A stretch of DNA of 64,000 nucleotides from Madurella fahalii (Eukaryota > Ascomycota > Sordariomycetes > Sordariales), in assembly GCA_029876055.1 (NCBI GenBank), contig CM056875.1, positions 7,899,001-7,963,000 on the forward strand. Direction: 5' to 3'. A model generated the notes under the pieces. The model had not been told where the DNA came from. It saw nothing but the letters and a program-made list of their open reading frames with translations, and did not search any database. The translations under genes were made by a program, and so were the position numbers. Shown here one piece after another: positions 1 to 10,635 of the stretch; positions within the stretch are counted from its first letter, which is position 1, and each line of letters opens with the position of its first letter.

Positions 1-459
1 TTGATATTAAAATAGCGAGAGATGCGTTATGATTCACGCCTTGATGATGCTTCCAAAGCCGCGTTATGACTCAAGCTTTAATGATTCTTCAAAAGTTGGG
101 GATGGTCGTGGTCAGCCGGCGGTTCGTCCGCACAGCCGTCGTCACGAACAAGCTTTGGAAATATTGTCAAGCTTTGCGGATAGACTGCAATACTGTTTTA
201 CGGCCATTTACTCGGCAGGCACACAGCCAAAAGTACAGCGGGCCGTTGGCGCCCGGCGGCACTTGCACCCCGATAAGCCGATATCTATCTCGCGGGGCAG
301 GCCTAGCCCAGTGCAATTCGACTTTCAGTGGCGCGTTACCCAGCCACTATCGGCTGGGGGCCTGCGCGACGAGACCTGGAACTTTTTCAGTTCCCAGTCT
401 CCACCCCCAATCCGTCATCGCCAACTACAACCGCTCATTGCAGAAACCAGCCTGCAGCC
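1..459. other. Upstream region of prp45, no gene seen
   Basis: Non-coding leader of the prp45 gene. ORFs running through it on the + strand have no recognisable protein content and merge into the prp45 frame from outside. It contains an imperfect 37-bp-period duplication at 24-94. No promoter element could be fixed with confidence. Confidence 0.6.
24..94. repeat. Two-copy imperfect direct repeat, period 37 bp
   Basis: Positions 24-57 and 61-94 align over 34 bases, beginning with the shared core gcgttatga and ending in cttc(c/a)aaa, with about seven mismatches. Only two copies lie inside the window; the array could extend to the left. Confidence 0.6.
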
Positions 460-2235
460 ATGACTTCGATAGCGACGGGCCTTGCGCAGGCTCTCCCGAA
501 ACCCAGACACGGTTCGGAGCATGAAGAGCAGCGAGCGCAGCAACGCGGCCCCCGGATCGTCAGCGCCGGCCAAATCGACGAGACGCAGATCGTCTTGAGG
601 GTTCATGGTCCTCCTCCCTACCTTAATCGAACCGGTTGGCGCCCCCGTGCCCCCGAGGACTTCGGTGATGGTGGCGCGTTCCCCGAGATCCCCGTGGCGC
701 AGTACCCATGGGGCAAGAATGACGCTGCGTCCAAATCCAATGCGCTCGTCGTGCAAGTCGACGCCGAGGGCAAGGTGGACTACAGTGCCATTGCACGCCA
801 AGGACACAGCAGCGACCGAATCATCCATGCGTCCTTCAAGGACTTGATCCCGCTGCGGCAGCGCGCCGAGGCAGGCGACCTCGATCTGTCACGCCCCAGC
901 CAGGAGGAGGTGGCTGCCACGGCGGAGCGGACCAAGAACGCCCTGGCCGCGTTGGTCAGCGGTGCTGTGGCGGCACAGAAGCCCAAGAACGTGAATGTCG
1001 GGGGAAGAAGGGATCCGACATTTGTCAAGTATACCCCGTCGGCGCAGATGGGGGACAATTCGAAGAAGCAGGACAGGATTATGAAGATCGTCGAGAGGCA
1101 GAGGGACCCCATGGAACCCCCCAAGTTCAAGCACAAGAAGATCCCAAGAGGACCGCCGACGCCTCCGCCACCGGTATGTCTCGCTAAAGTGTCCCCACGT
1201 ATGCTTTGGAGATCTGGGAATTGCTAACTTGGAGTCCAGGTGATGCACTCTCCGCCTAGGAAACTCACCGCAGAGGATCAGGAAGCGTGGCGTATCCCAC
1301 CTGCCGTGTCGCTCTGGAAGAATTCAAAAGGGTACACGGTTCCCCTAGATAAGAGGCTAGCAGCCGACGGCCGCAGCCTACAGGACGTCCAGATCAACGA
1401 CAAATTCGCCCAGTTCTCGGAAGCTCTATTCATGGCCGACAGGCACGCCCGAGAAGAAGTCCGACAGCGGGCTATGATGCAACAGAGACTGGCAGAGAAG
1501 GAAAGGCAGCAGAAAGAGGAGCACCTCCGCCAGCTGGCGCAACAGGCACGGGCGGAGAAGGCAGGCGGTGGCAGCAGAAGGCGGTCGCGGACGGGGTCAA
1601 GGTCAAGGTCAAGGTCAGGGTCAGGGTCCGACAGCGGCTCCGATTCTGAGCGCGAGCGGAGAGAGGCACGCAGGGAGAGGTTGCGTGAGGAAGAGCGGAA
1701 GCTGCGCCAGTCACGCATGGGTGCAGAGCGGCGGGCGCAGGTGCTGGCGCGCGAGATGGACCGCGACATCTCGGAGAAGATCGCTCTTGGTCTGGCTAAG
1801 CCGACGCAGTCGGCCGAGGGCATGTACGACTCACGCTTATTCAACCAGTCGAGCGGATTCGACAGCGGGTTCAATGAGGATAATCCGTACGACAAGCCGT
1901 TGTTCGCCGCCCAAGACGCCATCAGCAGCATCTACAGGCCGAGAGCGAATATCGAGGACGATGACGAGGCTGCTGGAGACCAGGAGATGGCGCGGATTCA
2001 GAAGGGGAGCAGGTTTGGGGAGGCGCTTGGCAGGGGCACGTTCAAAGGGACGGAAGAAGCTGAAGCAAGGGAGGGACCGGTGCAGTTTGAGAAAGACACG
2101 GCGGACCCTTTCAATGTGGGCAAGTTCTTGTCCGAGGTGCAGCAAGGAACGTCGTCCTCTAAACGGGGTTACGGACTGCACGAGGAGGACTCACGGCAGT
2201 CCAAGCGGAGCCGGGTGGATGACGACGATGAGTGA
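460..2235 (+). CDS. prp45: Pre-mRNA-processing protein 45 (SNW/SKIP family)
   Basis: Exons 460-1173 and 1240-2235 give 569 aa. The 66-bp intron is phase 0, with donor gtatgt and a ttgctaact branch site. SNW/SKIP proteins are spliceosome components (Prp19-associated, active through both catalytic steps) and also act as transcription co-regulators; the product should be nuclear. Family hallmarks seen are the SKIP core (PPYLNRTGWRPR, then IPVAQYPWG), the PPPPVMHSPPRK segment formed exactly across the splice junction, IPPAVSLWKN, the DKRLAADGR stretch, and the C-terminal MYDSRLFNQSSG and NPYDKPLF motifs. An Arg/Ser/Gly-Ser low-complexity stretch (about residues 345-375) sits inside a charged helical segment. 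The start at 460 is preferred over an in-frame ATG at 328 because the family similarity begins near there. Length matches fungal relatives. Confidence 0.95.
1586..1630 (+). repeat. Hexanucleotide GGTCAA/GGTCAG repeat inside prp45
   Basis: About six near-identical 6-bp units encode an alternating Arg-Ser / Gly-Ser tract in the middle of prp45. The frame is kept because the unit is a multiple of three. Confidence 0.75.
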
Positions 2236-2993
2236 AAGGGCCAAGGGGCCGGGTTTCCAGGTTTCCGGGTTTCCGGGTTTGCCGGTGTATTTTACATAGT
2301 AGGCAGTCATGGCGCGGGGCGGCTAGAATCGTCTGACATCTGGGCAAGAGATATGGGGCACCGGTTGACTCGGCTATGGCCCACCTGCAATACAACGGGA
2401 TCAAAATCACACTCGTTTGAGCCACAAGCGTCTTCCACGGATGGTCCTACTTGGGAACAACTGTACGGTATGTGGTTTGTGACGCATAATCTCTCGCGTA
2501 CTCGCTTCCCTTGTATAAGCCTTGTGAGGACCCTCTTCGGCCCTTTTAGGACCACTAGAACGGTCTAAACCCACATTCCGAGTACCTGCAGGGACCCTTC
2601 CCACGCACGGAACGAGTGCCATCAGCCTGAAAGAGTGCGGTGAGGCGCAGTAGTGTGCTGTTGGCCTCCTTCGCCGCTACCCTGCAGCCTTATAGACCTT
2701 GATATATTTGCCGGAAACAAAGCGTAGAGAGATACGAGAACGAAACGGGAAGGTATTGAAGCCATGCATGGTGGACAGGCAGGTAGGTTGCTGGAGTGAA
2801 TCACACATGTATTGGTGGGAACGGGGACTATAAGCTGCCGTTACAGCCCATCGGCCATGGTCGTGAGAGAAGCCCATCTCGACCTTTCTGCATTGGTATT
2901 CATACGCACAGGCAGGTTAGAATCCCGCTGTCTTTGGGCCCTTCTATATCACCTCTGCTCAACTAAGGCCGCATCGGCCCAAACAGCAAGCCG
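2236..2993. other. Intergenic, prp45 3' side and GH16 promoter side
   Basis: Non-coding. Directly after the prp45 stop (about 2250-2283) lies a short tandem repeat with an 8-bp unit related to ggtttccg, four copies. Nothing else recognisable; small ORFs here have no family resemblance. Confidence 0.6.
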
Positions 2994-4555
2994 ATGGCCA
3001 GAGACTCCGGTGTAATGACATTCACCTACGAAGTCGATTATCGATCTTCATCGCCGTCAAGGTGGAATCCTAGGTACTGGTCGAGGAGGGCATGGTTGAT
3101 CGTAGCTACGGCGATAATCCTGATTGTGGTAATAGCGGTTGGCGCAGTGGTCGGGGTGAATGCCACCAGAAACCAGGGCAGCAATGGCTCGAACCGGTAT
3201 CCCAATTACTCGAGGCTAAATTACACGCTGGTGGATACATGTAGGTTGGAGTTGATGATGTTGTCCCGAGACACTGTCTCTTCGACTTATTGAAAGGGGG
3301 CTGGTATTTCAGGGGAAGAGTGCCTAACAAGAGGATTTCTAGACTCGGGCACATCTTTCTTTGACAAGTTCGATTACTTCCACACTTGGGACCCAGGTAG
3401 TATTCTTCGTATCTGAATCAACTCTCACTTCATTGACTGACTGACCCCCCTCAGCCGGAGGTTTCGTCCACTACGTCGACCCGGACTACGCCGCCACATA
3501 CGTACTTCACCCTCCTCTCTTCACCCCTATCTCTTCTTGCCAACTAACCGGCATCCAAGAATCTCACCTACGCAACGTCCTCCACCGCGCTTATCCGCGT
3601 TGACACCTCCGTCGGCCCGAGCTCCGTCCCAGACGCCTCGACAGGCCGTTTCTCGGTCCGTCTCGAGTCCAAAGCCCAATATGGGCCGGGCCTCTTCCTC
3701 TTCGACGTCAAACACACGCCCTATGGGTGCGGCACATGGCCGGCATTATGGCTAACCGAGTATGTTCGGGGCCCCGTATCCCAACCAAGCATCTATCCAA
3801 CCCAACCCCCTCCCCCAACTTCATCTCCGCCATCCCACAGACGGCAAACTAACCCAGCACGTCGTGCCGCCCAGCCCAAACAACTGGCCCGTCAACGGCG
3901 AGATCGACATCATGGAGGCCGTCAACCAAGCCAGCACCGGCAATCTCGTAGCCCTCCACACCACCGCCGGCTGCACCATGGAGAACGTCCGCCGCGAGAT
4001 GATAGGCACTCCCGGCCAGGGCGACTGCCACAACGAGACCAACCACAACACGGGCTGTACCGTCACCGGCGCGCCGGCAACCTACGGGCCCGAGTTCAAC
4101 GCCGCCGGGGGAGGGATCGTCGCGCTCGAGTGGCGGAACGAGGGGATACGCGCGTGGGTGTTCGGGAGGGGACAGGGACAGGGACAAGGGCAAGGGCGAG
4201 GTCTCACGGCGTTGCCGCCGGCCGGGGGGAACGGAGTAGTAGAGGCGCCAGATCCCAGCGCTTGGGGCCCGCCGTTGGCTGATTTCCCCAGTACGAGCTG
4301 TGATGTGGGAAGGCACTTTCGGAATCAGAGTATCGTGGTGAACATTGACTTGTGCGGGTACTTGACCGAGGCGGTGTACGCTTCCTCCGGGTGTAAGTCT
4401 CCCCCGCCCCCTTTCCTTGTTCTTGGAGATGGGATGTTTTTTATTAATGCTGGATAGGCCCGTCGAACTGTAGGGATTTTGTTGCAAGCAATCCGTCGGA
4501 GTTCACAAATGCTTACTGGGAGTTTGGAGCTTTCCAGGTTTATAGAGCATCGTGA
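2994..4555 (+). CDS. GH16 endo-1,3(4)-beta-glucanase-like, membrane anchored
   Basis: Six exons: 2994-3240, 3343-3396, 3455-3501, 3560-3759, 3875-4392 and 4458-4555, giving 387 aa. Each junction restores family sequence, for example LVDT|YSGTSFFDKF, DP|AGGFVHY, ATY|NLTYAT, LT|DPNNWPVNG and SSG|CPSNCRDF. The catalytic GH16 motif GEIDIMEAV places E192, D194 and E197 as the ExDxxE nucleophile/acid-base set. The N-terminus is cytosolic-like and followed by a single hydrophobic segment at about 33-55, so this is a type II membrane or wall-facing enzyme rather than a cleaved secreted one. A Gly-Gln repeat loop (coded near 4168-4200) is an insertion in the catalytic domain. Expected role: hydrolysis or remodelling of mixed or beta-1,3 glucan in the cell wall. 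An alternative start is Met8 at 3015. Confidence 0.88.
4165..4200 (+). repeat. GGGACA-type hexanucleotide repeat in the GH16 gene
   Basis: About five 6-bp units (gggaca drifting to gggcaa) encode a (Gly-Gln)n loop. It lies in frame inside the catalytic domain after the conserved ALEWRNEGIRAWVF segment. Confidence 0.8.
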
Positions 4556-5024
4556 GAGATGTTAGATGGCACTGGGAGCAAAATCAGAGATTAGAAAGAA
4601 AACGATGATATTTATAGATAAAGTCAACATATCTGTTGTATTGCTTTCAAGCACTGAGTCGTGTCTTTTCACTATCACACCATGCTCAGATGACCCTTTT
4701 TGACCAGGACACCAGGTATTCCTAGTAGTACAGATTATCCCTGACAACCGTCTATCGAACCTTAACAGAACCAAGTGGAGATGGTCCGAAGCCCCTTCCT
4801 GGCCACACGGATACATGCTCGACCGAGTCTATACGTCCCGCTTCCAAGACGGTAACCAATACACCCTGCCCCTAGATCTATGCAAATGATCGAACACATC
4901 CCACCTGAACGCCAATGCCATGGATAACGGAATCCCAGATCCTGTCCTGCCCCCGTCCGTAGACGGGACGGACAGGCAGTAATGATACACCCTCCTCACT
5001 CAACCCCAGCTCCCCGGTCTAGGT
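4556..5024. other. Convergent 3' region between GH16 gene and tim22
   Basis: Both flanking genes end here (GH16 gene from the left, tim22 from the right). AT-richer stretches around 4590-4630 are compatible with 3'-end formation on either strand. No ORF of interest. Confidence 0.55.
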
Positions 5025-5789
5025 TTAATCCTCGTCCTTCGGCATCCTCATCCAAGTATCAATCGCCGCACTAAACGCCGCGAAACCCGCACACCCAATC
5101 GCCGCCGCCTGGGGCCCTCCATTCCGTGCCAGGATTGCCCCCGTCAAACACCCCGCGGCAACCCCATTCCCAATATCATTCTTTGCCCTGAGCCCCTCAA
5201 TTCCGCACTCAATCCCGCTGAAAAGCGCGCCAACGGCCCCGAAGTTCTTAGCCGTGCTCCACGAGCGCGCGCCCATATCCTTGAACCCGTGGGCAAGCTG
5301 TTTCTTCAACGGCAGCGAGGATATCGACACGGGCGTAGCCGCTGCGCTCGAACCCGGCAAGCCAGCGATCGGGGCCGGGCCGCCGGCGGCGCCAGCGGCG
5401 CCATGGAAGGGGGTATCGTAGGCCATCTATCACCAAACGCGAAACAAACACACACCCCTTTTGTCAGCCCGTGATCCCCCGTACGCGAGAGAACGAGAGA
5501 GAGGGGAGGAGGGGAAGCTCACCGAAGCCATAAACATCCCGAACAGCCCGCCCAGCGCAAAACCGGCAACACCGCTCATGGCCGTCTTGGCGTAGCACGA
5601 TTCCATGGCGTTGCTGAGCTATATATGCCCGTCCCTCGTCAGCACAACCCTCACAACACCCCACTGGCGGGAGCGACATACCCATTTAACGTTTGGATCG
5701 TTGGGGTCAAACCCCGGCGCGGCCGGGCCCCCGGCACCTGCCGACGGCACACCGGGGACACCACCCCCACCAAGACCAGGGAAGTTCAT
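5025..5789 (-). CDS. tim22: Mitochondrial inner-membrane translocase subunit Tim22
   Basis: Exons (5' to 3') 5789-5682, 5618-5523 and 5426-5025 give 201 aa; both introns (63 and 96 bp) are phase 0. The protein starts MNFPGLGGGG, then a Gly/Pro-rich segment, DPNDPNVKW, and the conserved ESCYAKTAMSGVAGF and GGLFGMFMAS|MAYDTPF segments that span the first transmembrane region. The C-terminal half has the Tim17/22/23 family pattern (DMGARSWSTAKNF, LFSGIECGIE, NDIGNGVAAGCLTGAIL). Tim22 forms the channel of the carrier translocase that inserts multispanning carriers into the mitochondrial inner membrane. Exon 3 opens exactly with ATG, so a short in-frame restart is formally possible. Length is close to other fungal Tim22. 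Confidence 0.94.
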
Positions 5790-6468
5790 GGTTTATATAT
5801 AATATGTCGGTTCGGCGAGATCGTGGTTGGTAGATCTTCGCCGTCGCTAGATAGGCCGATCACTCTTCGTTGCGCGGCTTCGAGACAAGGTGGGTTGGGG
5901 GGGCGGAAGGGGAAGACCGGGGAGGAATAGGATTAAAAAGAGAGGTGATCAACGTGGTGCGCTATGTTTCTTTGCGCTGCGCTATACGCCGTGTCACGTC
6001 GCAAAGAGCAGGAATGAATGGAAGATAGGAAAGATGGGAAGTATTGTATGGATAGCGGTTATCGGCCTGTCGCGCAATCGCCGCCAAAAAGTTGCTTATC
6101 GGCAGTCTCTGAAATCTTTTTGCCGGTTGCCACCGCTTGAACTAAGCAGTTGACCATGCCGTGGCCCGGGGGAAGCCGTAATCGAGACGTAATATTCGTA
6201 CTATATTGTTCTGCAGATATGAAATAAAGCCATTTCATGCATCTATCCGGTATCGCTGGCTAGCTAGCTGGCTTCGCCGAGCTGCTTCCTCAGACACCAA
6301 CAGTCCCCGTTATCCATTGCCCCGTCCCCCGAAGCTGCATACTCTTACTCACTACCACATACCTACCCTACCTGGCTATGCCCAATGCTGTCTGTATATA
6401 GCGTGGCACGGAGAACCTCTCTTCGCACGGCAACCCACTCGATACTAAAAAAGCAGAAGTCAAAAGCC

Positions 6469-6489
6469 AAAAAAAAAAAAAAAAAAAAA
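6469..6489. repeat. A21 homopolymer
   Basis: An uninterrupted run of 21 A on the + strand (T21 on the transcribed minus strand), 160 bp beyond the stop of the deubiquitinase gene. Likely 3'UTR or flanking low-complexity DNA. Confidence 0.85.
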
Positions 6490-6551
6490 GACAACACAAC
6501 AATATAAGTAAAACCCTAGGGTGTCTGCCACTTTTGACCCAAGCGTACAAA

Positions 6552-6579
6552 CCCCGGCTCCCCCCCAAAAAAGCCGGGG
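6552..6579. other. GC-rich inverted repeat downstream of deubiquitinase gene
   Basis: ccccggct at 6552-6559 pairs with agccgggg at 6572-6579, an 8-bp perfect stem with a 12-base C/A loop. It may fold in the 3'UTR; no function is claimed. Confidence 0.45.
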
Positions 6580-6647
6580 CCCGGCGACCTCGCGGCAAAA
6601 GAGAGAAATAGGATACACAATGCCCGAGCTGCACCCAATGCAATTGT

Positions 6648-9600
6648 CTAGCCCTTGAGAAACAGGTCCCCAACGCCGTTCCGCAACGACCTCGTCCGGT
6701 CGGGATGGTCCAAGCCAAGGCAGTCATCCGGGTTTGCGGCTACGTCCCAGAGGATATCATCTGTTGTCGTCGGTTAGCTTGCTTTTCAACTAGTTCAATG
6801 GCTGTGCATTCTATCCACTCACCATCTGTCAAGTACTGCGGTCTTGAGAACTGCGCTCTGCGGACCACGGCAAACTTGATCTTCTCAAAGCTCTTCCCCT
6901 TGAGCCCCGTCCGCTTCTCCAGCCGCTTCTTAGTCTCGGCAAACGTCTCCCCTTCCTTGAGGAGGAACCGGAACGGTACGCCGTGCGGCCTGCTGGGCTC
7001 GCCTTGGAAATGGAACACCGAGATGAAGTGCGTCTGATCCTTGACCTCGGCATCCTCGGGCGGTATTCTTTCAGCAATCACCGACGTATAATCGTTGATG
7101 CTGATTACCGGATAGTTCCTCTCCAGCTCCCGGAAGAACTTGTGGTTGCTAGTCTCGTAGATGCGGATCCGGCCTGCTTCCTCTTCGCTGGGAATCTTTG
7201 CCTTCTTAATCAGGCACTTGATCAGGTCCTCCACATGGCCGCTCTTGGTCACAAGAATGTCGAATTGCTCCTGATCTCGAGTTAGCACAGGGTGATACCA
7301 CTCTTGCACGATTCAAACTACCCACTTCCTTTGTGATGCCCTCGCTAAGGAGGGTAAGCTTGATGCTCTTCTTGGTGTCCAGTTCAGCAAGGCTCATGTC
7401 GAGGACCTCGAAAAACAACTCGTCATTTCGTTGGTTCATGTTCAGCTGACCATAGCCCGCCGGGACAAGGATGCTGTGAAGCGTCTGGTTCTGGCCCCGC
7501 TTGACTGCATTCCTTGGGTTGCCTGAACTGGCATTGACCGTGTAGAACCGAAGATGTGTTGGCTCAACGCCTAACCTCTCACCAATCTTCTCCGAAAGCT
7601 TGTCGTAGCTGATCCTGGAGTTCAGTACCATCTGGAAAGCCGGGTACGTCTCCGGATCGCATTTCTGAGGATGCGGGTGGAACCCGACAGTCCTTTTGTT
7701 CAGAAGGAAGTCGTAGTATTCGCGGGCGTCTTCAAACCGGTCGGCCGATTTAATTCTATGGCGTGTCAGCAGGGTCTCCTATAGCAACAGGGCAGGCTCT
7801 ATATAACTTACGCCTCCTCAGACGCTTGCTTGTCTCCTAGACCCAGCCTCGACTTCCGCTCGTGGATCCGCTGGAAGCAAACAATGTCGCCGTCCTGGAG
7901 CTCGGCAGCCTTGAGGGAGTTCTTCCCTTTCAAACCTTCTATCATATTGGGTTTGATTTCCTGGCGGGTCTTAGCAATCAGCTTGCCCTCCGAGGACTAG
8001 TGGCAGTTCTTACCTCCCAGAGCTGGATCTTCTCATCGCTCGGTAGCTTCTCGCCCCAGCCCATTTTCTTCATAATAATGGGTACTAACTCTTCCACCTT
8101 CTTTTCCTTGCTAATGTAAACATGACCAACACCTTTCAAACTTTGGGATTCCACATCGAACCACTTGAGGAAGAGCAGGATGAGGTCGTTTTTGACCACA
8201 ACTCCGTTCGGCAGGCCAGGATATGTCGGCCAGACAGCAGCGCCTTCAGCGTTAACTTCCTCGGCCACCTCGACCCACACACGCAGGGCCTGGTCTCTAT
8301 GCGCAGCTGCCCTGGCATATGTTTCCTCAACGGTGGGGCGGAGGTCCATCACTGGTTGATCTGGGCGGATCGTCTTGTTTTGGCGGTTCACCATGATCCA
8401 CAGCCTGATCCGCCTGGGATCTTGATCAAGATCGGCTGCGATTTGGGTCACAAGATCTTGCATCGTAGCCGTGCGGAGGAGGCGGTAGAACCTAGGGGCT
8501 GCAGGATCCTGGTCCGGCACCGCTTCAAAATTTGTAAGATCAGTGCCACCGTGTTGTTGGAAGGTTGCTTCGGTGATAGCCTTCACCCCAAGATACAGAT
8601 GTTGCTCCTCTCTTTCTTTGCGCCGGGCCTCTCGGGCGGCAATTTCCTCCTCAAATCTCAGCTGGAGATGCTCCGGAGTGTCTTCTGTTGTCACCGGACA
8701 CAGGACCTGGTCGAGCCTCGACTTGCGAATGTACACCAGCATGTATGCGCTGTTAGGCCGCATCACGGGACCCTTCTTTTGGTTGAGACTCCGGAGTTGG
8801 CCGTTGGGCAGCTTGAAAGGGCCGCCAAAATTCTCCTCGAGGACCTCCCGTTTCGTGGCCTTGGTGACCTTGTCGTCGTCGTACTTGTACCACCAACCCT
8901 CCTTGTTCGGCTTTAGGAAGGCGTAGTAATGGCCCGCGTTGAGGTCACCACTATGTACCAGCACACCGTGCAGTTGGTACTCCCAAGATTCCGACCTGTC
9001 GGCTTCTTTGTCCAGGTAAAGCGAGGCGTCGAATTCCTCCGGAAACTCGTATCGATCATTTATCTTCATCATGGCATCGCGCTGTATGTCGTACTCGAAC
9101 CGCTTCAGCTGCAGGTGCAGAACATCGGGGAAACTCATGAAAATGACTCCCTTGTTGGCGTCTTGCAACTTGTACTGGTCGCCCGCGAAATACTGGTTCT
9201 CGCCATCGAGCTTCTCCACTTGGATATAGTCCTGGAAACTGTCCAGCAGGTTCTCGTTGCCGCTGACGTTGAGCTGGACGTCCCAGAAGTCTTCAACCCG
9301 GCTCGACTCATAGGGCACATTGATACAAGAGATGTACGTCTTGATCTTGCCACTGAACATCTGCGATAGCGCCTTTTCGAACTCGGTGCCCTTCATCTTC
9401 TCCTCCATCCGTTCCATGAGCTTTCGAGAGAGCTCTTGCACGTCCTGCTGCTCGAAAATGTGGCGCGTCTCCCAGCCGAACGACTTGGTCAGTTCATTCG
9501 TCCCTACGGCCGTGGTGGAGGTTTGCAACTGATAGAAGAGTCTTTGTAGGGTGTAAGCGCTGTTGCTCATATTCTCGTCGTGCTCGGTGGGGATTCGGTA

Positions 9601-10635
9601 GATTGCCTATCAGGATGTCAGCCAGTTCTTGACCGATGAGGGCCGGCAAAGTTACCTTGCGGAAGGCGTTGGTAAAATATAATGATTGCAAGAGCGAATT
9701 CAGATAGCAAGTGGCACCCTGGTTCTTGAGGCCGACATAACCTGTCTCTTTTTTGGAATCGTAGTTGTTGAAGTTGTGCCATAGGACACCGGTCTCATCC
9801 TCAACAATCCTCACATATGCGCTGATGTTGGCAGAGTCGTTCTTCACGAGCGGTTGCTCAGTGCTCTCCCAAATGTTGTTGAATATTTTGTGGGTCTCCA
9901 AAAATCTCGTGAACCCCCAGTCGCTCTCCTCCTTGGTGAAGCGGTGGTGGGCTGAGTGGTGGTAGAAGATAGAAGGATTGCTGCGGTTCCACAACACGAG
10001 CGCGAACTGTACACAGCAACTCCAGTCCTCGGGGACGCTGTTCGCTTCGAAGCCGTGCTCAAGATAAATGGAGCATTGATTGAGGACATTATTGCCATGT
10101 GGGAAGAGGAGGATTCGCCTGCGCCGGAGGCTTAGTGTTTGGGCTCGATAAAAGCAAAAAAGGGGGGGGGGGGGGGGGTGGGGGTTCCAGTCGCTTACCA
10201 TGGGTAGCCGCCTGCCTTGAATATTGGACCATGTTCTTTCTTGTTCAACGACTGCCACTCCTCCACCGTCCATGTATGCACTTGATCATCGAGAATTCGG
10301 GGCTCCTCTACCAACGGTGGAAGCACGTGCTCTTTCATCGCCTCATCTGTAGGGGGAGAGTCAGCGCGGTCAAGCGCAGAAAAGGTGGGGGAAGGGAGGA
10401 GAGGGGAAGGGGACATACAATCGCTTGCGAGGAGTGTGTCAGTCTCCATATTGTCGGGGTTGATGACGGCAACATCCTCAGTCTCTGTGCCGTTTGGCTC
10501 GACGACATGCTCCTCAGGAGCGTCGACCAACATGGCATTAGGCGACGCGGCCTCGGGGTTCTGATTATCGTCCTGGAGGCATAGATTAGCGAGCGCCTCG
10601 GTTGGCGGGTTAGGAGTGATAGCAAGGTCGGCCAT
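6648..10635 (-). CDS. UBP15: USP7/Ubp15-type ubiquitin carboxyl-terminal hydrolase
   Basis: Eight exons (5' to 3'): 10635-10419, 10346-10199, 10118-9656, 9606-8014, 7969-7812, 7755-7326, 7270-6823 and 6760-6648, giving 1189 aa. Domain order is an acidic N-terminus, a MATH/TRAF-like domain (about 95-225, TWTVEEW to the SDWGFTRF segment), the USP catalytic core with Cys box GLKNQGATCYLN (Cys259) and His box LNAGHYYAF (His502), then the USP7 C-terminal Ubl repeats (KPNMIEGLKG, LQDGDIVCFQR) and the LGLDHPDR tail. The family removes ubiquitin from substrates; Ubp15/Ubp21 act in cell-cycle, endocytic and peroxisomal turnover. All catalytic residues are present. One intron (7970-8013) is only 44 bp. 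The intron at 10119-10198 carries C17 on the coding strand. Confidence 0.94.
10162..10178. repeat. G17 homopolymer inside deubiquitinase intron 2
   Basis: Seventeen G on the + strand, i.e. C17 on the coding strand, inside intron 10119-10198. On the transcript it forms an extreme polypyrimidine tract followed by a T-rich stretch. Confidence 0.85.

Larger units (their letters stand above)
5790..6647. other. Intergenic: tim22 promoter and deubiquitinase 3' side
   Basis: Both flanking genes are on the minus strand. The stretch contains a 21-base A run (6469-6489) and, closer to the deubiquitinase stop, a GC-rich inverted repeat (6552-6559 with 6572-6579). No coding potential recognised. Confidence 0.6.

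Noticed and set aside
328..459. Longer N-terminus for prp45 from an ATG at 328
   Set aside because: The added 44 residues have no SNW/SKIP similarity and the sequence looks like leader; the ATG at 460 starts the family-like MTSIATGLAQALPKP.
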